Part shown: positions 52,310 through 62,348 of the stretch, piece by piece
Layout of the letters: the number at the start of each line of letters is the position of its first letter
Position numbering within the stretch: the stretch's first letter is position 1
Assembly: GCF_024461735.1 (NCBI RefSeq)
Contig: NZ_JANGAD010000007.1
Coordinates: forward strand, 1 to 64,000
Length of the DNA stretch: 64,000 bases
Source: Anaerotignum propionicum
GTDB taxonomy: Bacteria > Bacillota > Clostridia > Lachnospirales > Anaerotignaceae
Direction: 5' to 3'
Program-made: the position numbers and the translations under genes
Notes under the pieces: model-generated
Told to the model about the DNA's origin: nothing
The model's database searches: none
What the model saw: the letters and a program-made list of their open reading frames with translations, nothing else

Positions 52310-55300
52310 ATGTCTTATGATATTGGCCCTCGTATAGGAATCTCAGGGGAGACAGCTTTTAAAGAGTCTATAAAGAAGATTAATAGCGAGATGAAGTCGT
52401 TGGAAGCTGAAATGAAAAGCGTAACTTCGGCATACGGCGATAATGATAAGAGTATAGAGCGACTAAAGAGCCAACATTTAGTTCTAGCAAAACTAATTGA
52501 TAATCAAAAAGAAAAGGCTTCTTTGCTAACAAAGCAATACTATGCCCAGGAGCAAAAATTAGGGGAGTTAGGGGAAGCACTAAAGCGAGCTAATATTGAG
52601 TTTGGAGAAAATTCAAAAGAGGCTGCAAAAGCACAGATAGCCTATAACAAACAAGCTACTGCGGTAAGTTCAATAACTGCTAATTTGTATGCGGCAACGG
52701 CCAACTTAAATAAAATGAACGCTGAAATGGAGCGCATACAAAGTGACAGCATTGCAGAGGTAGTTGAAGATGAAAAGGAAGTAGTTGAAGAAACGCAAGC
52801 GGTTACGGAAAATTTACAAAAAATGAATTCCGAGCTTAACGATGTTAATTCAATTAAGCTTCAGAAATTAGCAGATGATGCACAAAAAGCCGGTGAACAT
52901 TTAGAAAGTGCCGGTAAAAAAATGACTGTACTTTCCACGGCAATCACAGCGGGTGCGGCATACTCTGCTAAAGCCCTAATTGACTATGAAAGCGCATTTG
53001 CCGGGGTAGAAAAAACGGTAGACGGAACCGTGGAAGAGTTGGGAAAGATTTCTGGTGGAATCAGAGCAATGTCAAAGGATATTCCTGCCACTGCAAATGA
53101 TATTGCTAGCGTAGCGGAACAGGCTGGACAGCTTGGTATTGAAAAAGAAAATGTACTGTCTTTTACAAAAGTAATGATTGACTTAGGTGAGAGTACAAAC
53201 TTATCTGCAAATCAAGCGGCGGATAGCTTGGCCAGATTGGCAAATATTACAGGGCTTGATCCTGCTGATTATGAGCGGTTGGGTTCTACCATCGTTGAAC
53301 TGGGGAACAATGCCGCTACCACTGAATCAGAAATTGTGGATATGTCCTCCAGGTTGGCGGCGACAGGTGATTTGGTTGGATTCACAGAACCGCAGATATT
53401 GGCCATTGCGACGACAATTTCCTCCCTTGGCATTGAAGCGGAAGCTGGGGGCAGTGCCATTTCTAAGTTGGTAAAGCAGTTTGAAGTCATGGTTGCAACA
53501 GGTTCCGAAGGATTAGGGGATTTTGCTAAGGTTGCAAATTTAACGGCGGAGCAGTTTTCTGCAATATGGAAGCATGATCCCTCAAAGGCATTGGCGGCGT
53601 TTATTGATGGATTAGGACAGATTAAGCGTTCCGGTGGCAGTGTTGTTGCAACCTTAGACGACCTGGGTATTACAGAAATTCGTCTGTCAAATGCGGTGGC
53701 GGCAATGGCAACATCCAATGGACTTTTAACAAAGAATCTGGATATGGCAAATCAGGCATGGATTGATAATACCGCTCTGGCTACGGAAGCAGAAAAACGC
53801 TATGCGACCACGGCCAGTCAGATTCAAATTGCAAAGAATACCTTAAATGATATTGCTATTACTATGGGTAGTGAGTTCTTACCAATGGTGAATAACGCTA
53901 TAGAAGGCGTTGACAATTTGGGCAAATGGTTTTCTAACCTGAATGAAGCGGAAAAGGAAAATATTATCAAGATATTAGCCATTACTGCAGCCATTGGCCC
54001 TATGATGACTTTGACCGGAAAAGCGGCAATTGGGATTAGTGCTTTAACCACTGCGGTGTCTGCCTATCGAACAGCAACAGCGGCGGGAACTGCGGCAACG
54101 GTTGCATTTACCACAGCATTAAATATAACTCCCATTGGTTTGGCCGCCACCGCCATTGCCGCATTGGCCAGTGTGATTGCAGGATCCCTAATTGCAAATA
54201 TGCTGACAGGGAAGGAAGCGGCGGAGGAATTTAAAGACAGCGTTACTGCTATCGGAGAAGAATACAGCGAAACCATGAAAACCATTCAAGGGAATTCAGA
54301 GAATCGCATGTATGATTTGACCACGGCAGAAAGTGCCATTGCCAGATTTCAGGAGCTAAATGCTATCACCGAGAAAACAGCAGGGCAACAGGCTGAACTT
54401 GCAACCAGGGCGGAAGAAATCAATACTTTGTTGGGGGAACAGGTCTTAATTCTTGACAGTGAAAGTGGTAGTTATATTGTCCTTGCCGATAATATGGAGG
54501 CTTACATAGAAAAGTTACGGCAAGAGGAAGAAATGAAACGCCTGATTGCCGAACAGCAAGCGGAACAAAAAAAGATTCAAGATACAAAGGCGATGATAGA
54601 AGAAGCGGACGCCTTGATTGCGTCAAATGCCAAAGAGATTGCATCTTTGCGTGAGGTTGGGGATAGCACCTATGCTTTGGAACAAAAAAATGTGGAGCTT
54701 CGAAATTCTAAGATTGCCTTAAGCAAAGAAATAGAATCTTCTGAAGGTAAATATGACGCCTTGCAACGGCAGATTGATAAAACAGGGGAAGCCATTAGCG
54801 CAGTTGCGGCGCAAGCACAAAACAATAAAGTTGCCTTTGAAGAATTAAGCAATGCCACCAATGCAGTAAATGCAAGTGTAGATTTGGCAACCAATGCCCT
54901 AAAAGAACAGGCGGAAGCAGGAGAAATCTCCCATGCAACAGCGGCAAAACTGATTGATGCCGGATATGGAATGGCCCTTGCCGTTGATGAAGAAACAGGA
55001 GCAATCACCATCAATGAACAGGCCTATAAAGACTTAATCGAGCAGAAAATACAGAACCAAATTGCGGATTTGGAAGCGAAAAAAACAAGTCTTGTTGATA
55101 AGCTAAATAAAGAATCGGGAGCGGCAGTGGATGCCGCAGGAAGCTTTACAGCCTTAGCCTTTTCTAAAGCTATGGCCAATGAAGCGGATACCGCCAGTTT
55201 GGCAAGTGTAGAAGCTCAGATTAATAGTCTGAAAAACTTGCAGAAAAATCTTGGTGCAGTTTCTTCAAATACCACGGCCGCATCCAAGTCTACGACTAAG

Positions 55301-56803
55301 GCCGCAAGAAGCAGTAAACAGGCTGTTGATAAAAATGTGGAAGCCTATAAAAATGCCCGCAAAGAACTTGAATATTTACGAGATACCGGAGTTATGGAAG
55401 AAAAGAAATTCTATAATGAGCTGCAAGGCATTCAGAAAAAGTATCTTAAGGAATCCAGCGATGAATGGAAAAGTGTTAATGTTGAGCTTTACAAATGGAA
55501 ACAAAAACAGGCGGAGGAATTGGAAAAAGAAGCGGAAAAAGCCGCTAAAAATTTAGAGGACGCCTACAAATCAATGAGTGAAGCAATATCTAAAAAATAT
55601 GAAAATGGGTTCATTGACTTAAAAACCTATATTACCAATACGAAAAAAGAGCGGGATAAGTATTTACAGGGAAATAAAGAAGCTTGGGTGGGTTCTACTC
55701 AGGAAATGTTTGACGAGGTTATATCCATTTACAATGATATTGTGAAAGAACAACAGCAAATGGCCGATGATCTAGCGGGTTATGGGGATTTATTCTCTCG
55801 AGACGATGATGGCAAGGTTCAGCTTGAAAATATTGAAAAGCAGATTGATGCATTGGAAAAGTATGAAAAGGCTCTTGACGATTTAAAAGGAAAGGGCATT
55901 TCGGACGGGTTACTCAGTGAAATTGCTGGAATGGGCGTTGAGGATGGGGCGGATGTTGCACAAAAGCTACTTGGAAAAAGTGATGCTTCTTTTCAAAAAT
56001 ATATCGAAGATTGGGAGGAGAAACAGCAAAAGGCTCAGGAAATTGCAGATAAGTTTTATAAAGATCAGAAAGATGATCTGAAAACCAACTATTTAGATGA
56101 GTTGATATCTGATCTCAATGGTTTGGATACAGAGGCATATGATGCCGGTAAGAATATTGCGGAAAACGTGACCAAAGGAATTGTGGATGGCGGAGGCTAT
56201 CAAAGCCAAGGCCAAGGAGATGAAAAAGCCCCCAAAGGAAAGAGTGAAGGGGGAAGCGGCGACGGAATGAAAGCAGTCCTCGCAAAATGGGAAGCTGACC
56301 AGGCTTTGATTCAAGAGCAGATGCAAACTTACACGAATATGTTGATTGAGAAAATCAGTGTATTAGAGGATGCATCCCTTGAAATAGGCTATCAAAGTAT
56401 GTTAGGTATGGCAAAGGGCATTGAGCAAGGTGAATCAGAAGTTGTAAAGGCAATTACAAGAACAGTGAGAGCTGCTATTGAAGCGGCTAAGGATGAATTG
56501 GATATCCATTCACCCTCCCGTGAATTTGAAGAGATTGGTGATTATTCTGTGGATGGATATATCAAACCATGGAAAGGCCGTGCTGCAGATGTAGAGCAAT
56601 CCATACGTGACACCCTCAGGGCTGGGGTGGATATTGCGAGACAGCAGATTACCAATACATCAAGTGCCACTACAATCAATGAAGGCGATTTCGTATTTCA
56701 GATTGCAAATGTTAATAATGGGCGTGATCGGGATGTGTCAGACTTCTTGCGAGTGGGTGAATTTATGAGAAAACAGCGAAGTTCAGCAAGAGGGGGGAAA
56801 TAA
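52310..56803 (+). CDS. Tape measure protein
   Basis: 1497 residues after AGGAGGTGA. Coiled-coil N-terminus (about 20-220), the TMP domain (DYESAFAGVEKTVDGTVEEL, SKDIPATANDIASVAEQAGQ, LARLANITGL; about 220-430), hydrophobic Ala/Gly-rich segments (about 555-635) and long helical repeats to the C-terminus, with DELDIHSPSREFEEIGDY near 1410. It sets tail length and takes part in DNA ejection. The length predicts a tail of roughly 220 nm by the usual ratio. Confidence 0.95.
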   Translation: MSYDIGPRIGISGETAFKESIKKINSEMKSLEAEMKSVTSAYGDNDKSIERLKSQHLVLAKLIDNQKEKASLLTKQYYAQEQKLGELGEALKRANIEFGENSKEAAKAQIAYNKQATAVSSITANLYAATANLNKMNAEMERIQSDSIAEVVEDEKEVVEETQAVTENLQKMNSELNDVNSIKLQKLADDAQKAGEHLESAGKKMTVLSTAITAGAAYSAKALIDYESAFAGVEKTVDGTVEELGKISGGIRAMSKDIPATANDIASVAEQAGQLGIEKENVLSFTKVMIDLGESTNLSANQAADSLARLANITGLDPADYERLGSTIVELGNNAATTESEIVDMSSRLAATGDLVGFTEPQILAIATTISSLGIEAEAGGSAISKLVKQFEVMVATGSEGLGDFAKVANLTAEQFSAIWKHDPSKALAAFIDGLGQIKRSGGSVVATLDDLGITEIRLSNAVAAMATSNGLLTKNLDMANQAWIDNTALATEAEKRYATTASQIQIAKNTLNDIAITMGSEFLPMVNNAIEGVDNLGKWFSNLNEAEKENIIKILAITAAIGPMMTLTGKAAIGISALTTAVSAYRTATAAGTAATVAFTTALNITPIGLAATAIAALASVIAGSLIANMLTGKEAAEEFKDSVTAIGEEYSETMKTIQGNSENRMYDLTTAESAIARFQELNAITEKTAGQQAELATRAEEINTLLGEQVLILDSESGSYIVLADNMEAYIEKLRQEEEMKRLIAEQQAEQKKIQDTKAMIEEADALIASNAKEIASLREVGDSTYALEQKNVELRNSKIALSKEIESSEGKYDALQRQIDKTGEAISAVAAQAQNNKVAFEELSNATNAVNASVDLATNALKEQAEAGEISHATAAKLIDAGYGMALAVDEETGAITINEQAYKDLIEQKIQNQIADLEAKKTSLVDKLNKESGAAVDAAGSFTALAFSKAMANEADTASLASVEAQINSLKNLQKNLGAVSSNTTAASKSTTKAARSSKQAVDKNVEAYKNARKELEYLRDTGVMEEKKFYNELQGIQKKYLKESSDEWKSVNVELYKWKQKQAEELEKEAEKAAKNLEDAYKSMSEAISKKYENGFIDLKTYITNTKKERDKYLQGNKEAWVGSTQEMFDEVISIYNDIVKEQQQMADDLAGYGDLFSRDDDGKVQLENIEKQIDALEKYEKALDDLKGKGISDGLLSEIAGMGVEDGADVAQKLLGKSDASFQKYIEDWEEKQQKAQEIADKFYKDQKDDLKTNYLDELISDLNGLDTEAYDAGKNIAENVTKGIVDGGGYQSQGQGDEKAPKGKSEGGSGDGMKAVLAKWEADQALIQEQMQTYTNMLIEKISVLEDASLEIGYQSMLGMAKGIEQGESEVVKAITRTVRAAIEAAKDELDIHSPSREFEEIGDYSVDGYIKPWKGRAADVEQSIRDTLRAGVDIARQQITNTSSATTINEGDFVFQIANVNNGRDRDVSDFLRVGEFMRKQRSSARGGK

Positions 56804-56805
56804 TC

Positions 56806-57513
56806 ATGCAGCCTTATTTCACATTTAAAGGGATAAGAAGCACTGACATGGGTATTATCGTGACAAAGGTTCCTCCTATCACAAAGCCGGAGCGAACGGT
56901 TTCAGAAATCAAGATTCCGGGAAGAAACGGTGTACTACATAACGATGAAGGGACCTATCTGAATTATACAAAAGAAGTGGAGTGTGCCATCAAAAACAAG
57001 GGGAAAAATGTACCTCAGTATGCGGAAAAGATTAATGCATGGCTGGATGGGTATGGAGAAATTACTTTTTCCAATGAACCGGATAAAAGCTATCGTGTGA
57101 TGGTGAAAAATCAAATGGATATGAATGGAGTTTTGAATAGTTTTTCAAAGTTCCTGATTCAATTTGATTGCTTCCCTTTTAAATATTCCGTAAACAAAGC
57201 CGACGAAGAAAAGACCCTAACTACTCCTGCCACAATCTACAACCAAGGCACGATTTACAGCGAACCCATCATCACGGTTTATGGTACAGGGAATGTTACA
57301 ATCACAATAAATGGAACAGGCTACACGATTACTGGAATAAGCGGCTATGTCACAATCAATAGTGAGATTCAGGAAGTTTATAAGGATACTACAAATAAAA
57401 ACAATTCCTTTTCAGCGTTGGATTTTCCTAGGTTTCAAGTGGGAGCAAATACAATCAGTTGGACAGGAAGTGTAACAAGATTAGAAATAAAGCCCAATTG
57501 GAGGTGGTTATAA
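56806..57513 (+). CDS. Distal tail protein (Dit)
   Basis: 235 residues. FTFKGIRSTDMGIIVTKVPPI, EIKIPGRNGVLHNDEG, YRVMVKNQMD and FSKFLIQFDCFPFKY belong to the Dit/SPP1 gp19.1 family that forms the hub between tail tube and baseplate. Confidence 0.88.
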   Translation: MQPYFTFKGIRSTDMGIIVTKVPPITKPERTVSEIKIPGRNGVLHNDEGTYLNYTKEVECAIKNKGKNVPQYAEKINAWLDGYGEITFSNEPDKSYRVMVKNQMDMNGVLNSFSKFLIQFDCFPFKYSVNKADEEKTLTTPATIYNQGTIYSEPIITVYGTGNVTITINGTGYTITGISGYVTINSEIQEVYKDTTNKNNSFSALDFPRFQVGANTISWTGSVTRLEIKPNWRWL

Positions 57514-58506
57514 ATGGCGAAAGTCTATAAAAAGCTAGAAATTGATGTAAACAGAGAAGTGACAAGTATCATTACAGCCGTTCAAAATGATGCCAATAGC
57601 AGATATTTAGATGTTGCTCTGTTAGATGGTAGTACAGCAATAAACCTCACAGGGCATGAGGTTAGGATTTATTGTAGAAAGCCAGAAAATGGCGGGGAGG
57701 TTTATAATAACGGCGAGATTACGAATGCAGTGAATGGCAGATGCCAATTTCCATTAACTGACCAGACATTAGCCAAGGCGGGATATTTAGATGTACAGCT
57801 TATTATATATAAGGGCGGTGCAGAGGTTTTGAGAACGCTTCCTTTTGTGATACACGTTGTCAGAAATATTGATTTGAAAAATGGTATAGAAAGCACCAAT
57901 GAATATGGTGCATTGGTGCTTTTGTATCAAAATATTTATGAGTTCCTAAATTCAATCGGGGAAACGGGGGATACAGGTGGTACGGAAACAACAGGTTCCC
58001 TTATGGCGAAGAGTAATGCGACTCTTGGAAAACTAGGTCAAGTGGAACGAGACATTGGTGTAATTCTTGCGTCAGGCAAGAATACTAGAGGGCGTAAGTT
58101 TGAAAAACAGAGTAGGGTAAATGCACTTGCGCCAGACGCATTTTGGACATTTAGCGGGAAAAAGAATGTAGTGGAAATTATATTTTATAATACCACCGCA
58201 AATGTGGTAAATATGAGTTCAAGTGTGGAGATAACTGTTGATGGTATGACGACTAGTCACAATATTACTTCCGGTTTAAATAAGTTGTTGGCAACGACGG
58301 CACATGCTCTTTGCGTAAATTTAGATAGGATACATTACAATTCCAATGTGGTACCCGATTTGTCATACACAGCCGTCAGCGACAGCTTGCCAATTGAAAC
58401 ACTGCTTACCTCCCCATATAGTTTTCAGTGCCAAGAAGGTTTTAAAATTAAGTTGCCTGTCGGGTTTGGCGGAGTGATATATTGCATTGCAATTTACGAA
58501 GAATAG
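57514..58506 (+). CDS. BppU-type upper baseplate protein
   Basis: 330 residues starting immediately after the Dit stop. The N-terminal 125 residues (KLEIDVNREVTSIITAVQND, LTGHEVRIYCRKPENG, LPFVIHVVRNI) match the BppU N-terminal domain. A linker (about 150-190) leads to an unrecognised beta-rich C-terminus that may bind receptor or lower baseplate parts. Confidence 0.85.
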   Translation: MAKVYKKLEIDVNREVTSIITAVQNDANSRYLDVALLDGSTAINLTGHEVRIYCRKPENGGEVYNNGEITNAVNGRCQFPLTDQTLAKAGYLDVQLIIYKGGAEVLRTLPFVIHVVRNIDLKNGIESTNEYGALVLLYQNIYEFLNSIGETGDTGGTETTGSLMAKSNATLGKLGQVERDIGVILASGKNTRGRKFEKQSRVNALAPDAFWTFSGKKNVVEIIFYNTTANVVNMSSSVEITVDGMTTSHNITSGLNKLLATTAHALCVNLDRIHYNSNVVPDLSYTAVSDSLPIETLLTSPYSFQCQEGFKIKLPVGFGGVIYCIAIYEE

Positions 58507-58516
58507 AGGTGATTTT

Positions 58517-58870
58517 ATGATTTTATTTATAAATGAAAACAGGCGGATTGTAGCATATAGTGAATCAAAAACGGTGGAGCAAGTAAGAGAACAAATCGAA
58601 AACGGCAGTGCCGTTATTTACGAAGGTAATTTCAGTTTTTTTATGGGCGAAGAAAAAGAGAATAAATACAAAGAGTTTTATTATGACGGGGCAGGGGAAA
58701 TTAGGATTGAGTATATTTCTATTCCTGCGATTACACTGCCAGAGCCGTCGGAACAGGAAATACTGCAAGCTGAAATGCTGTTAAATCAACAGCAGATCAT
58801 CAGCAAACAGACAGAGATTGATATGACATTAGCTGAGTTATTGTTGAATCAACAGGGGGTGGTTAGATGA
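58517..58870 (+). CDS. Baseplate-associated protein, function unknown
   Basis: 117 residues from the ATG after AGAGGTGAT. Small beta-rich N-terminus and a C-terminal helix with repeated AEMLLNQQQI/AELLLNQQGV. Precedes XkdX as commonly seen. Confidence 0.65.
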   Translation: MILFINENRRIVAYSESKTVEQVREQIENGSAVIYEGNFSFFMGEEKENKYKEFYYDGAGEIRIEYISIPAITLPEPSEQEILQAEMLLNQQQIISKQTEIDMTLAELLLNQQGVVR

Positions 58871-59004
58871 TTTATAAAATTGTAAAGCGGTATTTTGATT
58901 CTAAAATTTATTCAGCCGCAAATGTAGGCATGTTTGTGCAAAGTGGAAAAATTTCGGCAGAGCAGTATGTAGAAATCACAGGTCAGGAATATGAGGTGGT
59001 TTGA
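58867..59004 (+). CDS. XkdX family protein
   Basis: 45 residues overlapping the previous stop (ATGA). YKIVKRYFDSKIYSAANVGM, FVQSGKISAEQYVEITG is the XkdX signature. Small tail-module protein of unknown role. Confidence 0.85.
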   Translation: MIYKIVKRYFDSKIYSAANVGMFVQSGKISAEQYVEITGQEYEVV

Positions 59005-60260
59005 TGGTTACCATACATGAAAAGAATAGCATAACATTTGATACTTTGGGCTTGGGGGCGTTGCTTCCGAGCCTTTGTACTGTAAAAGAAGAATTAAACG
59101 GATTGTATGAGTTGGAGATGGAGCACCCTTATGATGAGTGGGGGAAATGGGAGGATATTGAAAAGGAACGAATTCTTGTTGCATCCACGCCTCGTGGAAA
59201 ACAACCCTTTCGGATTTATCATATCAAACCGGATATGAATGGGATTCGGGTATATGCTCGCCATATTTTCTATGATTTATTGGATAATTTTTGCCTGAAA
59301 GTGGATGTTTTTGGCACTCCCCAAGGTGTATTGAATGCCATCCAAGAGGCGCTTTCCTACGCCATGCCATTTACTTTTACAACCAACATGACAGGGACAG
59401 GAACGGTCACAGCAAGCAAGGTAAACCCCATTGCCCCATTGCTTAGTGAAGATGAGGACGCAAGCAGTTTTATAAAGGCCTTCGGCGGGGAAATCCTGCG
59501 GGATGGCTTCAAAGTTTCTATGAATACCTCTATTGGACAGGATCGTGGCGTTGCCATTCGGTATGGCAAAAATCTGGTAGGGCTTGAAATTAGTGAGGAT
59601 ATCTCAGAGATGGCCACTAGAATCTATGCCTATGGAAAAGATGACGTGGCAATGTCTGGAGGGTACATGGATAGCCCATATATTAGTAGCTACCGCTACC
59701 CTAAAATCCATGTATTCGAGGATAGTGGTTTGACCTATTATGAATTACCCGGGGCTGTTCAAGCTTTATTTAATGAGGGTTGCGATTTACCCAAGGTTAA
59801 TATTAAGGCTAATTTCCAGATGCTTTCCCAAACAGCAGAATACAAGGAGTATGCTGTTTTGGAAGAGGTCCAACTAGGGGATGTGGTGACGGTTTCCAAT
59901 GTGAAAATGGGATTCCAAAAAAAAGCAAAGGTCATTTCCTATGAGTGGGATTGCTTGCTTGAACAATACAAAGAGGTAGAGTTGGGGGATTTTGTTGCAG
60001 ACTTGACATCCTCAGTTACCAACGGAGAGAAGAGTCTCTCAACAGCGGTCAGTGCATCTACTGGAGTAAAACAGGTATCTAATTTAATAAACGGAGTTGC
60101 AACTATAACGGCTCATGGCCTTTATATAAGTGCTGATGGAACGAGTATAGCCGATGCAACAAAGGTATTTCATTTTGGGGCTGGGGGGTTATGGCATAGC
60201 AGTGCTGGGGTTAGTGGTACATATAAAAATATTATAAATACTGATGGGAATTTAGTGTAA
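59004..60260 (+). CDS. Tail-associated minor structural protein (Tal/endopeptidase N-terminal type)
   Basis: 418 residues from the ATG sharing a base with the XkdX stop. SITFDTLGLGALLPSLCTVKEE, LNGLYELEMEHPYDEWG and GIRVYARHIFYDLLDN match the phage minor structural protein N-terminal/prophage tail endopeptidase family. The C-terminal 80 residues (HGLYISADGTSIADATKVFH) look like a short fibre end. It forms the tail tip. Confidence 0.88.
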   Translation: MVTIHEKNSITFDTLGLGALLPSLCTVKEELNGLYELEMEHPYDEWGKWEDIEKERILVASTPRGKQPFRIYHIKPDMNGIRVYARHIFYDLLDNFCLKVDVFGTPQGVLNAIQEALSYAMPFTFTTNMTGTGTVTASKVNPIAPLLSEDEDASSFIKAFGGEILRDGFKVSMNTSIGQDRGVAIRYGKNLVGLEISEDISEMATRIYAYGKDDVAMSGGYMDSPYISSYRYPKIHVFEDSGLTYYELPGAVQALFNEGCDLPKVNIKANFQMLSQTAEYKEYAVLEEVQLGDVVTVSNVKMGFQKKAKVISYEWDCLLEQYKEVELGDFVADLTSSVTNGEKSLSTAVSASTGVKQVSNLINGVATITAHGLYISADGTSIADATKVFHFGAGGLWHSSAGVSGTYKNIINTDGNLV

Positions 60261-60272
60261 GGGGTTGGATGC

Positions 60273-60584
60273 ATGGATGCAGTAGTTTTGGGTGTTATGC
60301 AAGCTGTAGTTACTTCAATGGGAATTTGGTACCTTCAACGTAAATTAGCAAAGCGGGACGATGCCGCTGAGAAGCGGGAAAAAGAGAGGGAGGACATGGA
60401 GTACAACCTTTTAACGGCGGTGAATGCTTCCATTGCATTGGGGGAAGCAACGGCAAAGGCAGTACAGCGGATTCCTGATGCTCATTGTAACGGGGATATG
60501 ACAGCAGCCTTAAGTTATACCACAACGGTGAAACATGATCTAAAGAACTTCCTTAACCGGAAGGCGGTGGAGAAGATTGTCTGA
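60273..60584 (+). CDS. Small membrane-anchored protein of the lysis region
   Basis: 103 residues. N-terminal hydrophobic helix (VVLGVMQAVVTSMGIWYL), then a charged helix and a domain with SIALGEATAKAVQRIPDAHCNGDM. Common beside holins in Clostridia phages; role unknown. Confidence 0.65.
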   Translation: MDAVVLGVMQAVVTSMGIWYLQRKLAKRDDAAEKREKEREDMEYNLLTAVNASIALGEATAKAVQRIPDAHCNGDMTAALSYTTTVKHDLKNFLNRKAVEKIV

Positions 60585-60894
60585 GGGGAAAAAACGCAGA
60601 CGTTTTCGTATTAATGACGATACCATGACAACCATTGTGGTGTTGTCTTTGCTTTTCTGCGTTGCGGTGGTGGTGGCGGGCATGATTTTAGCTTTCTTTG
60701 GTGTGGATGTTTCTGCAATTGTCGGGAATGCCCTAACGGTATTTGGTACAGAGCTAGGCATTTGTGGAATTATGACCATATTTAACCGCTGGGCAGATAG
60801 GCAGGACAAGCAAGCGGAGAGGCGGAAGGAAAGTCGATTGAGACGGGAGGAATCGGAGAATGAAAGAAAACGAAACGAACAAAGTGCAGGATGA
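60577..60894 (+). CDS. Putative holin-region membrane protein
   Basis: 105 residues from a TTG overlapping the previous gene by 8 bp. Two transmembrane helices (about 18-42 and 47-68) and a highly charged C-terminus (RWADRQDKQAERRKESRLRR). Confidence 0.6.
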   Translation: MSEGKKRRRFRINDDTMTTIVVLSLLFCVAVVVAGMILAFFGVDVSAIVGNALTVFGTELGICGIMTIFNRWADRQDKQAERRKESRLRREESENERKRNEQSAG

Positions 60895-61114
60895 GTTAAT
60901 ACAAGGGGTAGCAATCTTAAGGGAAAGCACGAAAGTAACCATTCAGAATCTTTTGACAGTGAAATCTATTGTTACAATTTTGCTAACGGTAGTTTTTTCT
61001 TATTTGGCCATTGTTGGCCGGATTAGTGGAGAGCAGTTTTTAACCATATTTAGTGTGGTGATTGCCTTTTACTTTGGTACCCAGTATCAGAAAAACAGCG
61101 GAGGTGAGGAATGA
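60860..61114 (+). CDS. Putative holin
   Basis: 84 residues overlapping the previous gene by 35 bp. Two hydrophobic helices (SIVTILLTVVFSYLAIVG and FLTIFSVVIAFYFGTQY) behind an amphipathic N-terminus, directly before the lysin. Topology and position fit a holin. Confidence 0.7.
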   Translation: MKENETNKVQDELIQGVAILRESTKVTIQNLLTVKSIVTILLTVVFSYLAIVGRISGEQFLTIFSVVIAFYFGTQYQKNSGGEE

Positions 61115-61827
61115 TGAAACCAGTTTTATATATGCAGAATGATCCAAAGTGGGCAAGCTATGATTATTCTGCACCGGGAGAAAAGACTACGATTAAGGCA
61201 GAGGGGTGCGGTATTACTTGTGCGGCTATGGTAATTGCAACGCTGGCCGACAAGAATGTTACTCCCATTACTACAGCGGAATGGTCAAAGAAGCGAGGAT
61301 ATAAGGCCAAAGGGCAGGGTACATATTATTCCTATTTCAAGCCTCAGGGAGCGGAGTATGGTATTGATATTACCATGCTAAACAGTAGCAACATTTATGG
61401 ATCTCCTGCTTCCAAGTATCACGAGTTGGCGAGGCAGGCCATTGTGCGGGGTGATTTAGTAATCGCTTGCATGGGTAAAGGTAATTGGACAACCAGTGGA
61501 CATTATGTATTGTGGTACGGCATGGAAGGGGGAAAGGTGCAAATCAATGATCCCTGGTCCAATAAGCCGTCTCAGACGAATGGAGATTACAATTTGTTCA
61601 AAAGTCAGGTGAAATTTTATTGGCTAGTAAAGGTACCGGATGAATTTAAGGAGGATGAGAATATGAAAAGATATAATACTTTAAATGAAGTTCCAAGCTG
61701 GGCAAAACCTATGGTGAAAGATATGCAAGATACAGGGTGCTTCTCGGATAAAAACAAGATGGATCTCACGGATGATATGCTTCGTGCCATGGCTTTGGTC
61801 ACACGGTATCTTGATAAGAAGAAATAA
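61111..61827 (+). CDS. Endolysin with C39-like peptidase domain
   Basis: 238 residues after GGAGGTGAGGA. The catalytic Cys lies in EGCGITCAAMVIATL (about 29-43), His in TSGHYVLWYG (about 131-140) and the following Asp in QINDPWS, as in C39-like (papain-fold) peptidases. The C-terminal segment (about 185-238) with SWAKPMVKDMQDTGCF may bind cell wall. It would cut peptide cross-links of the host wall, unlike the glucosaminidase lysin of the first prophage. Confidence 0.8.
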   Translation: MMKPVLYMQNDPKWASYDYSAPGEKTTIKAEGCGITCAAMVIATLADKNVTPITTAEWSKKRGYKAKGQGTYYSYFKPQGAEYGIDITMLNSSNIYGSPASKYHELARQAIVRGDLVIACMGKGNWTTSGHYVLWYGMEGGKVQINDPWSNKPSQTNGDYNLFKSQVKFYWLVKVPDEFKEDENMKRYNTLNEVPSWAKPMVKDMQDTGCFSDKNKMDLTDDMLRAMALVTRYLDKKK

Positions 61828-61859
61828 TAAATAAAGCCCTTTAAAGGCTTTTATTATTA
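61825..61859. terminator. Bidirectional terminator between lysin and a convergent gene
   Basis: Arms with core AAAGCC (61833-61838) and GGCTTT (61846-61851), extended by A/T pairs (12 of 14). Serves the lysin operon and the leftward gene at 61857-62108. Confidence 0.7.
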
Positions 61860-62108
61860 ATCATGTGAAGTATTTAGCTTTTTGCCACAACGTGGACAGT
61901 ATTCAAGGCTTTCAGGATTATTCCAAAGGTCAAGTGTTTTGTTACAATATGGACATTTATATTGAAAATCGCAATAAAGTGAAATTACCAGAATGATAAT
62001 AGTACCCCAAATGTTGGTAAAAATTGCCCGATAGGTAACTGCCAATAATGCAAACAATAAACCTAGGGTTCTATATTTTTTTGACTGTTCAAATGAAAAT
62101 TTTTTCAA
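61857..62108 (-). CDS. Membrane/zinc-ribbon protein
   Basis: 83 residues. Hydrophobic segments (about 14-45) and a C-terminal zinc ribbon CPYCNKTLDLWNNPE then CPRCGKKLN. Similar in design to the three paralogs at 42556-43434 and on the opposite strand at the far end of the prophage. Likely another lysogen-expressed gene; function unknown. Confidence 0.7.
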   Translation of the reverse strand: MKKFSFEQSKKYRTLGLLFALLAVTYRAIFTNIWGTIIILVISLYCDFQYKCPYCNKTLDLWNNPESLEYCPRCGKKLNTSHD

Positions 62109-62279
62109 TGTAAATCAGCTTCTTCCTGTTGTTTAAATAATCAGCACTCAGTTCCATAAGTATAATATAACTTACAGAATTAGTAAATGCTTTATATTGT
62201 TGGTGAAGTTAAATTCGTGTACTTAGCAAAAAATCAAAAAAGTAAAAAGATATTTGAGGCAAAAAATGAAATTAATCTA

Positions 62280-62298
62280 GCCCCTCTATTTGAGGGGC
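62280..62298 (+). promoter_or_regulatory. Hairpin before the methylase gene
   Basis: Perfect 7-bp arms GCCCCTC/GAGGGGC with a TATTT loop, 50 bp before the methylase ATG. No T-run follows, so it is more likely a leader structure than a terminator. Confidence 0.4.
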
Positions 62299-62348
62299 AT
62301 TATAAAAAGCAATATGAGTTTAGAAGTAAAAAAATTATAGGAGGTAAA

